Shown here piece after piece: positions 54,736-64,000 of a stretch of DNA of 64,000 bases (the stretch's first letter is position 1; each line of letters starts with the position of its first letter). The notes beneath the pieces are model-generated. The model did no database searches and was not told where the DNA came from. It saw nothing but the letters and a program-made list of their open reading frames with translations. Location: positions 18,360,501 to 18,424,500 of the forward strand of contig CP142454.1 in assembly GCA_038049695.1 (NCBI GenBank), given 5' to 3'. This DNA comes from Cinnamomum chago (Eukaryota; Streptophyta; Magnoliopsida; Laurales; Lauraceae). A program made the translations under genes and the position numbers.

Positions 54736-55922
54736 ATGACAAAGAATATTCATAGGTGTTAAAACTGTATGCTAAGGATATATGCAATAAATACTGAGGT
54801 TGAAGTGTTTCATTCAGCATGGTCCATATACTAAGGTTTGAATCTTTATATGCGTAGGTTTCAACCCAGATTGAGAAGGTTGAATGAATAAAATACTGAG
54901 GTTTCAGGGTGGTCATTAGGCAAAGCTCACCTCTATTCGATGTAAAATCTAATTATTAGATGGTATGCGTAGGTCTCACAAAACATATTCGCAGGTTTCA
55001 ACTCTGTGTACTAAGGTTGGTTGAATGAAATACTGAGGTTTCATTGTTTCGTTAGACAAGAGACCAACCTGTATTCGATATAAAACCTTGGGGATATGAG
55101 GTCTGACAAAGAATATTCATAGGTTTTAAAACTGTATACTAAGGATATATACAATAAATACTGAGATTGAAGTGTTTAATGACCCTAGTATTCGATATAA
55201 AATTTTGAATATATGGCAGGGCATATACTAAGGTTTGAATCGTTATATATTGAGGTTGAGCTTCTGATTGAGAAGGTTGAATGAATAAAATACTGAGGTT
55301 TCAGGGTGGTCATTAGGCAAAGTCCACCTCTATTCAATGTAAAATCTATTTATTAGATGGTATGCGTAGGTCTCACAAAACATATTTGCAGGTTTCAACT
55401 ATGTGTACTAAGGTTGGTTGAATGAAATACTGAGGTTTCATTGTTTCGTTAGACAAGAGACCAACCTGTATTCGATATAAAACCTTGGGGATATGAGGTC
55501 TGACAAAGAATATTCATAGGTTTTAAAACTGTATACTAAGGATATATACAATAAATACTGAGGTTGAAGTGTTTAATGACCCCTGTATTCGATATAAAAT
55601 TTTGAATATATGACAGGGCATATACTAAGGTTTGAATCGTCATATACTGAGGTTGAGCTTCTGTTTGAGAATGTTTTATGAATAAAATACTGAGGTTTCA
55701 GGGTGGTCATTAGGCAAAGTCCACCTCTATTCGATGTAAAATATATTTATTAGATGGTATGCATAGGTCTCACAAACCTACGAGCGATACAGGTTAGTCA
55801 TATCGAATATTCTTAGATGCTAATAAAATCTATTTATTAGATGGTAATATCGAATAGAGGTGGACTTTATTACCATCTAAGAATATTCGATATGACCAAC
55901 CTGTATCACTCGTAAGTTTGTG
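54736..55922. repeat. Array of about 0.37-0.40-kb repeats closed by a 57-bp hairpin
   Basis: Unit starts (TGACAAAGAATATTCATAGG) lie at 54737, 55104 and 55501, giving periods of 367 and 397 bp. The last copy is partial and ends about 55775. Each unit has several short submotifs of the form TACT(G/A)AGGTT and two or three of ATTCGAT(A/G)TAAAA. Immediately after, two 57-bp arms (55771-55827 and 55866-55922) are inverted copies with four mismatches around a 38-bp loop. The loop itself contains an inverted piece of the repeat unit. No coding capacity. The family is not recognised. Confidence 0.85.
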
Positions 55923-57547
55923 ATGGCCTGGTACAATCATTCATGGAATTGACCGGTACAGGCTAGGACCCACTTTGTGGAAGAAAACAACAAAAAATAA
56001 ATTTGGTTAATTAGGGTGTTTTTTTCCTTTGTATAAAATCTTGAATGCAATGATAACTTAAAAAAAAAAAAAACCCATGAGAACTTAAATAAATTACATG
56101 TCTAGAATCATACAAACTGACAAAGCTTACTAGTTGTACAATGGAACTTTGGGGTTTATATAGTATCCTCAACAGGGGTAATTTTGCCGTCAAAAAATGT
56201 ATGAACATTTTTGCCATCAATTTATAATTTTTCTTAATAAAGTTGTTTAATTAGACTTTAAGATCTTTTTATTTTTGTAAAAATCCCTAATAATTTTTAT
56301 AATGATTTCCTGTTATCCAAGATTTACTACACAGTATAAACTACAAAGTCATTTACCATGAAGACAATCTCATGAAGATGTATGGAGAGCATGCACAGAC
56401 TTGTTATCAAGAGTTCTTCAGCAATACATACCTAAGAATAAGTTCTTTAGCCTATGTTATTTAGGGACGGTCATGTGGTGTTGGTTACCTAGACTAAACG
56501 ATGAATTTAAAACTCGAGAGAGAAGATTGTTAAGGACTTGTATGTGTAATGAAAGGATTTTGCTCTCTACAAATTTTTATTTTCATAATAAAAGAAGAGA
56601 ATCTTGTATTCCTACCCATCTCATGGAAACCAAAACTCTTTATGTAGAGGAAAATTACTTTTTTTTTCTTTTTTCGCGAAGAAATGTGTTGCACCAATGT
56701 AAAAGTGGATTACACAAAAACTCAAAGTAATTTCCCCCTATATTTGACATTCTCTTGTCGTACGATTGCCTCAGCAACTAAACGGTTGGAAACCTATCCG
56801 AGAAAAAAAAAAGAAAAAAAAAGAAGAACAAGAAAGGGAGTGGGGATCAAGTTCTGTATAAGATTTTGGATAATAGAAAGTTCAAAATTGATAGTCTTTA
56901 AAGCCATAATGTAATACATGATAATTAATAGCCGAGAATTCCACTTTTTGAGGACAGCACGAATAAAAAACCACACGATGTTCACGTGGGAAATTCCTGT
57001 TGGTGAGAAAAGCGATGTAAGAGCTATTGCAAAGAAAAATCAAATAAAAAAAGAGCTCTTGTAAAACAAGAAAGCTAAAGCTCGAAGGGACATCACATAA
57101 CAAGATCAGTACAAGGGAGACAAAGCAGCATCAAGCTAATAGAATGTTGTGCAATGAACTATAGTTTGGTAGGTAACTGACATTTGATTCATTCAGCTAA
57201 TAGAATGTTGTGTAATGCCCTGCCCCACTTACCAACCACTAAACGTAATGGTTATATAAATTATAAAGGCCACATCCCACTATTATCTCCTTTTTATGGA
57301 TGCTAGATGCTGCATGTGCACTTGTTGTCATCGCCTTACTTCCAATTCTGTGCTTTCTGGGCTTGGACAAATAACTGATATATTTCACAACAAGGTTTAA
57401 CTCACACAGTTGGGTTTTACCATCAAGACCAATTACAGCAATATTTTTTATGATTTCTAGACACATTAAAACAATTCTTAGCAAAAGATTCCATTACTTT
57501 TAGTCGGTGATTAAATGGCCTAATGTCATAGCAGCATAGATTCTACT
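55923..57547. other. Gene-free AT-rich DNA
   Basis: No gene is supported. The open frame at 56401-56730 has no recognisable domain and poor composition for a protein. An A/AG-rich stretch lies at about 56800-56835. Confidence 0.5.
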
Positions 57548-58547
57548 TAGGGCTGCACATGCGCGGTTCAGATCGGTTTAACACTAAAACCAACAACCAA
57601 ACCGAATCTGTCGGTTTTTTAATTAACCGATCCGATCCGACCGATGGAGAGGGTTTAAACCAAACCGAACCAACCAAACAGTTCGGTTCGGTTCGGTCGG
57701 TTTAATCATTGTTTTTCATTTTAATTTTTTAAAAATCTGACATTGAAAATTTCAAAACGATAATACCTCGTCCTTTGCATTTATTCTAATGTTTAGTGCA
57801 AACATAAAACTCCAACATTCTAGACCAGACTAAACGCATATAAAAAAATAATTCTACTCCAAAAAGAGAGCTTGAACTAAACGCAAGCGCGCAAAAAAAA
57901 AAAAAAAAGTTGCAATGAAACATTTATTCCACATGATGCCATTTGGAATTATAATAGAATAATAGTTCATGTCAAAAAAAGTCACACATAAACGAAATCT
58001 GTATCAAAACCCATTGTATTTTTCAGAAATGAATGTTTCTTAATACATTGGTTAGGTGAGACCAAAACTAACCATCAAAAGGCTAGACTCTCTGGCTTTT
58101 CTAACATTCTTAAGAGTGCAGCTTTCTGATAAAACCTTCATTGAAACCTGTTAGGAATTATGATGGAAGGAAAACACAATGTACCGTAACCTCTCCATCT
58201 GCAATGAAATATCAAAAAGCTTTTTTGAGAGATTAAAAGAGATGCACTAAGGCAGTGTTGACGGTTGAGTTCATGTGAGAATGAAGTTGTGGAATGTAAC
58301 GTTGAAAGTAGTAAAAAACGAAACCCTAAGACTAAAATAGTAAAAAAGCAATACTTAAGTTACTAGATACGGTCGGTTCGGTTTAAGCGGTTAACCATGA
58401 GCTCAAACCAATAACCGACCGATGCAAGCGGTTTTTATGATTTTCAAACCGTTAACCAAACCGATCTACTAAAAACCAATCCAAACCGTCCGGTTCGGTC
58501 GGTTCGGTTTGGTTTTGCGGTGATACCGGATTTTTTATACAGCCCTA
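57548..58547. mobile_element. Non-autonomous hAT transposon, exactly 1000 bp, 8-bp target duplication
   Basis: The left end TAGGGCTGCACA and the complement of the right end TAGGGCTGT form the inverted repeat. ATTCTACT flanks it exactly (57540-57547 and 58548-58555), the hAT signature. Both subterminal regions are packed with AACCGAACC/GGTTCGGTT motifs in both orientations, typical of hAT transposase-binding arrays. The middle is AT-rich and non-coding. Confidence 0.92.
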
Positions 58548-58555
58548 ATTCTACT

Positions 58556-59914
58556 CACCCACATTAGATTCATTTAATTTCTCAGCTTTATTTACTTATG
58601 TACTTGCTTTTGCCCTCCTCAAAGACCCATCCTAAAAGAACGAAATGCTGAATTGGAAAGATTAGTTTAAATTATTCACCAGATCTGCCAGTTTTGGCAT
58701 TGGATTTGTGTGTTCTCAATCTCCTTAGTTTTTTTTTTTTAAATGACTATGGTCGAGCTGGAAGTAAATGTTACGAAGTAGCAAGTTTGAATTGAGTTGT
58801 GTCAATGAGCTTATGGAATGTTGGACTCTTGGAAAACACAAGAGGAGCTGATATACTCTTATTTGTGTGTGTAAAATGTAAGTTGTGCCTTCACAAGTCA
58901 ATATCACATTGCCTTGAGTCAGCTATCACCTTTTAACCCATTATGTGTCCACTTTATGGAAAAGAATCTAGTTAGTGAGTCCAAATTCCAAACAGACTGA
59001 CCAGTCTTGTCCTCTCCCACCTTTATGAAAAGGGTCCAAGACTCCAAGTAGGTGAATACAAATACACTAACAAATTTACCAAAAAATATATTACACAAAT
59101 CTCTGTTCTATCTGGTCACGATACATTCCATTGGTAAATGTATCTGCAACTTTAACTGCAGAGTCATTGGCAAGCGGTGTTGCCCAGACCCAGCCCGCTT
59201 TGGACCAGGTTTAAGATAGGTCGGGATTTAGAATTTGGGCCATGCTATTGTTAGAACATTAAAAAGGGGGAGGGGCAAATTTAAGCTGAAGATGTAGATG
59301 CACCCCTCAATTTTCTAGGATTTGATTTAATAGAGTGATGGTTAAGTTAGCATTTTTGACGGAATATTTGATGGCAGTTTTTGGATCTTCACCTTTTCTC
59401 CTTCAATTTTAGCCCCTTCATAGGAAGGGATTTGTTAGAACTCCAACGAATTTAAAACCGAGCAAGTAACCAGGCCCATGATCTTTAATTGTGGTCAAGT
59501 TGTTCCCCACACTCTTAACCAATGTGAATTTCCAGTTCGCCACTACAAATTGAACAGAAATTGGATTGCAATTTCATATCATCCAAGCCACCTTGCTATG
59601 CATATCTACTACTGTAAACAAACACAGATAAAAGTCATCCTTTTTCAGAAAATGTAACATGAAAATCTTTGGGAAAAAGGCACAGAACATAAATGTGCGG
59701 CATAATATGGTGTCATACACAAATTGTAAGCCAACTAGCTAGTTTGTAACATAAAAATCATGATACATGAACTTAACGAACTGCAAGACAAGGCTGCAGA
59801 TATTGGGTTGGTTCCTGCATTGGCAAAAGTACTTCCACACGCAATTCCAGCTTTCGCAGGTAAGAGGAATCCAATTCATCAAATGGATTGAGCCAACCAA
59901 GAGAGAGCGCACCA
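58556..59914. other. Gene-free DNA downstream of EMC4
   Basis: The last few hundred bases before 59915 are presumed EMC4 3' UTR and flank. About 59250-59440 holds a MITE-like segment with phrases also seen at 14.8-15.3 kb (TAGGATTTGATTTAATAG-like versus TAGGATTTAATTTAGCAA). No coding region is supported. Confidence 0.45.
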
Positions 59915-62900
59915 TTAGAGTGGAAGACCCCCACCAGAATATTCAACTTCCTGAAATTCAAAATGCACAGGTATTATAAAGTAGACAACCAAGATGATGA
60001 TTAAAAAAAAATGTTGTTGAACATGTGGGAACGGAGTCATGATCTGTGAACTAAAATAAAAAAGATAAGAAAAGAAAAAACATATAGTACAGTTCTAGGG
60101 TCATTGCGCTTCTAGGTCTTTCTGGAACGCCATCGACCACCTTGTTTTCATTTTGGGAAGGGTCCAGATGCAGGAAAGTTTCTACATTTAATAATTTGAG
60201 GCAGCATAGTTTCCCTTCAGAAGCAATGTTGGAAATAGGCATCCTTTGTAAGGTGTTGAAAAAGAAGGCCGGTCATATATTTCTCCATTGTGAGTTTCTA
60301 CCTAGCTTGGGCGTCATCATTTTTTCTTCGTGTGGGGTGCTTTGGTGTTCTCCAGAGACCTTAGCTATAAAGCATTGAGGTTTTGAACAGAGGCCCATTT
60401 TTGTACAGTGGACAAATTATCTGAGATCTATCTTTTAGAGCTATTTAGTGGCTCAGTTGGAAGGAAAAATGACAATTTTCAATGGCAAGGAGATGACTCT
60501 GGAGGTATTGATAAATACCATTTATGGTATGATATGGAGGTGGGCATTGTCAAGATGACTTTGAGCATCCCTCAATGATTTCCTCAATTGGGGGCCTATT
60601 TGTCATCTTTATGAGAATGTTTCATTCTGAGAATGAATGAAGAAGAAGGAAAAAAAAAAAAAACTTGTTTGGAAGGCATTTTCTCTCCCCTTGGTGCATG
60701 TCTATAAAATTTCTCCCTCCTCTCACTCTAGATTTTTCTCACGAAATGCTGGCCAAGCAAGTTTTTCTTTCACACCACACACTTTCTCTCTCTCTATAAC
60801 TTTTCTTCATTCATTCTCAGACAAACATTCCTAGAATGATGCCAAGCAGGCCCTGAGGTGATTCAAAGAAGGCTGGGAGGAAGGTTGTATCTTTTGAGGC
60901 CAAAGGAGTCCTCTTCAGGCACCTTAAAATTCAATGTTGATGGACCAGATAGAGGTAGTCTGGGAGCTACAGATATCAGCAGTGTGCTGCAACAGCATAG
61001 TGAGTATGAAGAGACCTCAATAGCTTTTTCAGATCCAATTAGGTCGAGTCTCCAAATGTTTAAGTAGAGGCACGGGCTATAGGCCTGAAGGCAAGCATTA
61101 ACTAAGTTTGAGAAAGTTTGAGAATCTCTCCAAAAGTGGTTGGGTTACTCTCTCTCTCTCTCAGAGTATATATATATATATATACTTTGTTTGCATCTCT
61201 CCATCTTTCTTTCAATAAAATTCCACTAGTTATCAACTCAAAGAAAAAAAAAAGCCATTTTTATGGCATGATAACAGAAAAGTACTAGCACTATTGAAAG
61301 CCCTGCTTTCCGAAACAGAATTTGCCATCCAATCAGAAGTAGAGAGTATATCCATATTACAATGCCATCTTACACATGATAACATAGATTTCTATAGAAG
61401 AAAGGTGGTAGTCAGGCTATGCACCCAGGCCGTTGGCGAACTGCTAATCTGGGACAAACAGAAATGTATGCATCACCACTTCACAGATTGTTCAGAACAT
61501 ACCCTACCTGTCCAGTTCTCAAGGACATGATTTTCCATGTTTACCCAATTGCAGATAAATACTGCACCAAAATGGTAGGCAAGCCACATTTTCCTGCCCC
61601 ATTATTTAAGCACAATGAAAGGAGACCCACATTAAGGGCTTGTTTCTGTAATGCTGTTATTCCTCATTGTGAAGAAATTTGTTTCCACATGCTGCATAAA
61701 TTAGGTTCCACCATATCCCTCCCGAGAGGTTTATTTTTGGTGGAATCGAGGGAAATTAGTTAAAAAACTTTCCCTGTTCCGCAGACAAGCACTACACAGA
61801 ACCATGAAAATTTCATGTATGCAGAAAGTTGAAGCATTTTCTGCAGGCACAGTGGAATCCTTCGCATTACACAAATATGGCCTTACATATTGGATGGTTT
61901 GCTTGCAAAAGGTTGAACATCCTACCACTTGCCATGATGAATACAAAAGACAGAAGTATAACAAAGGGAGAAGAAAGTAGCATGAAATTTGAATTACTTT
62001 CTGAAAGCAAACCAATTTCAAACAGCTCTAAAGACAAATGGGCATGTTTATGTTTTAAAAGAACTGTAATATGAGACAATTAAAATAAAATGCTTTGTTC
62101 TTTTCCAGAAGGAAATCACACCTGAGCTGGTGGCAGAGATGAAACCCAGTCTGAAGGGTGAGTTGGAAGAAGGCCCAATGTGTTCAGCTGTATGATGCAA
62201 AGGTAAAGAGAAAAAATTCAAAAGTTAGGGTAAACGCATATAAATAGGAAGATTTCATGTCAAAATGGTAACCAAATGCATCTTACCTTCCAGACACCCA
62301 GTGCTAGCCCAGCCAAATTCAGGGCAATGAAAAGCAACTTGGGCGCAACAATGTCCACCCTTGAATCCTTGTAAGGCTCAAAAACTGCAAATAAGATGCA
62401 TATTTAGCAACTTCTTAGTTGTATAGACTCCATAATGCTAAGTATCAAGGTCTGCATGTTTCTCATACTATACAAAAAGGTGTTACAGGTCAGACAAGCC
62501 CTTCAGCCAGACACTGGCCTGTCAAGAGTCAGGCTTAGCCCCAGATTCCTTGCCAGGAGGGTTGGATGAACAGGCCTAAACTACGCTCAGCTGTTCAAAG
62601 GTCACTGGGTAGCAGTCTGACAAATTAGGCAAGCCAAGGTCAGGCTAGCTCCGTGCCATGACAATAATGTTGCTAGTTTATACATACAGATATGGCTCAT
62701 TTAAAAAAGAAAGGAATCATAGACAGTTAGTGAGATGAGTTGAGCAAGAGACTTGGTGGGTCGACCAAATCATAGTTAAATCAAAGAAAAACATAAAAAA
62801 AATCCATAAACATATATATATATATATATAATTCTCACGTAATGATGCATAACCAATGTTACATAAATTTACAGGTGATTGTTAGAGCAAAAACGACAAA

Positions 62901-64000
62901 AGCATCAAAGATAGAACATAAAACAAAATTACAGAACGAGAAATGCCAATTGTAAAATTAGGCCAAGTTGAACTGAGTTCCTAGTTGAACAAGCAGGTTG
63001 ACCAAATTTGGGGCAAAATGCTCCTGTCTGGGTTAAGCTACCCAGTCACCTAGATACAGACTGGGCCAAGTCAACCTGGCCAAGTTTCTGGTCAATTTAA
63101 TGGATCAGAAAACTATAAATTGAATATCAGTTCATCGTGGGCATGTTAAATTTTTAAGCAGTTATCAAATTTTTTTTTTTAAGCTTACAGCCTGGAATCA
63201 GATATCAAAATTAAATATGTGCATCCACCATTGCTAGAAATGCCATATTTTCTTTTCACAAATACATAGTTGTCTTCACCATGAATGAATAGAAAACAAA
63301 AATTCATGTAGATCCTTTGCTCTGGTCAGCATCACGCTAATGGCAGCTAACCATCGAATTCAACATGTGGGGTTGACATTTACTAGATCGAATTCATTCA
63401 TATTGTACAGACACCTCTTTATGGGAACTGACCCAAATTTCACTCCAAATGGAGTGTTGCATGCTATTAGATGGATCATGAGTAGAAAACATTACCAAAT
63501 ATTTCACTCATGATAAACCTAGTGGTGCACCTCACTTGAATTGGAGTGAGATTCACAAGGAGCCATGTGACATGAGCAAGTTGGATCAAATAAAGGCGGG
63601 TCCCACATAGGTTAGATAAGTTTTTAGCTGCCATCAGCATCGTTTGATGTAAGCACAGGATCATTTCGCAAATTATGATACGTGCAGCATCAATAAGCTA
63701 TTTTTGAAACATCAAAAAGCCGTTTATTAGGGAAACTGCGTATAAGTTTCCTAGAGAAATTATGAATAGAGATTATGAAAGACAACATCAATTGGGATAA
63801 AGATTTTTCATCGTTTGACCTGATAAAGATATTTTAGTAAGAACCAAGCAAGCTTTCAAGTCCCACATACAATGAAGTGAGCAGAATACTAATCAAATAA
63901 AGAAGCAAGAAAAATATTTAGGAAGTCGTGTAATCATACCCTTCCCAACACCTTGAAGGGCACTAATGGGTTGCCACAGAGCTGAGAATGTGATGCCAAT
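59915..64000 (-). CDS. EMC4: EMC4, ER membrane protein complex subunit 4, C-terminal part (runs off right edge)
   Basis: EMC4 belongs to the ER membrane protein complex, which inserts transmembrane segments of membrane proteins. Read on the minus strand, the exons are 63940-64000 (partial), 62287-62384, 62122-62187 and 59915-59950, joining in frame to 86 residues plus stop. The protein reads IGITFSALWQPISALQGVGK, then FEPYKDSRVDIVAPKLLF, IALNLAGLALGVWK, LNTLGLLPTHPSDWVSSLPP and EVEYSGGGLPL. This is the conserved C-terminal half of the EMC4/DUF1077 family, with a hydrophobic membrane segment at IVAPKLLF to ALGVW. The final exon codes only 11 residues and is separated by a 2.2-kb intron holding LINE remnants. 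The N-terminal cytosolic part and first membrane segment lie beyond the window. Confidence 0.93.
60105..60661 (+). mobile_element. LINE remnant (zf-RVT region) with poly(A), in EMC4 last intron
   Basis: A plus-strand frame reads AGHIFLHCEFLPSLGV, then WCSPETLAIKH, and after a break FEQRPIF, AQLEGKMTIFNGKEMTLEVL and NTIYGMIWRWALS, as in the zinc-finger RVT tail of plant L1 elements. It ends in AAGAAGGAAAAAAAA at about 60645-60663. Confidence 0.7.
60850..61253 (+). mobile_element. RNase H fragment of a second LINE, with poly(A)
   Basis: The frame at about 60930-61000 reads LKFNVDGPDRGSLGATDISSVL, recalling the LKFNVDGAARGNPGPAGIGGVLR start of plant LINE RNase H domains but degraded. A 3' leader with CAATAAAATTCC and an A run at about 61241-61253 closes it. 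A TA microsatellite (about 61166-61183) lies inside. Confidence 0.6.
62455..63100. repeat. Repeat-like segment in EMC4 intron
   Basis: Contains GGTCAGACAAGCCC, CAGGCTTAGCCCC and CCAAGTCAACCTGGCCAAG, similar in style to the segments at 37.4 and 49.8 kb. It also has a TA microsatellite near 62814-62830. Termini could not be set, so it may be a decayed MITE. Confidence 0.3.

Noticed and set aside
61419-62079. Overlapping frames of 80-114 codons in the EMC4 intron
   Set aside because: Frames exist on both strands without known domains, and EMC4 splice sites at 62122 and 59950 place this in the intron.

Overview
The window is nuclear DNA from a flowering plant. All five genes recovered have plant-type products, including plant eIFiso4G, a nucleus-encoded plastid IF-3 and a class II serine carboxypeptidase-like protein. 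Their short exons are separated by long AT-rich introns that carry plant transposons of several classes: hAT, PIF/Harbinger-like, TRIM, RTE and L1-type LINEs, and a SINE-like insert. The many kilobase-scale, transposon-filled introns suggest a medium-to-large genome. The sequence alone does not fix the species.

Layout from left to right. (1) 1-7272, minus strand: 5' half of MMS19/MET18, five exons, with the rest of the gene off the left edge. (2) 7273-12055: intergenic, with a 1.2-kb PIF/Harbinger-type element. (3) 12056-25763, minus strand: complete eIFiso4G, nine exons, 799 codons; its introns hold a TRIM, an hAT element, RTE LINE tails, a 3-copy minisatellite and a tandem duplication that copies part of exon 5. 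(4) 25764-31550: gene-free, with an hAT MITE and two copies of another MITE. (5) 31551-41242, plus strand: complete plastid-type IF-3 gene, nine exons, 268 aa, with an L1-type LINE remnant in intron 6. (6) 41243-44529: spacer between convergent genes, with a fold-back element. (7) 44530-52582, minus strand: complete serine carboxypeptidase-like gene, ten exons, 482 aa, complete catalytic triad, and a duplication of the end of exon 6 that stays in frame. (8) 52583-59914: gene-free, with an unusual ~1.2-kb array of ~0.37-0.40-kb repeats closed by a 57-bp hairpin, and an exactly 1000-bp hAT element. (9) 59915-64000, minus strand: 3' part of EMC4, four exons, running off the right edge.

The genes are unrelated housekeeping loci and do not form a pathway. 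MMS19 serves cytosolic Fe-S delivery, eIFiso4G cytosolic cap-dependent initiation, IF-3 plastid initiation, SCPL secreted or vacuolar proteolysis or acyl transfer, and EMC4 membrane-protein insertion at the ER. Splice sites were placed by hand using GT/AG borders, frame continuity and recalled family sequences. All exon phases join without a frame break. No CRISPR array, rRNA gene or convincing tRNA gene was seen.
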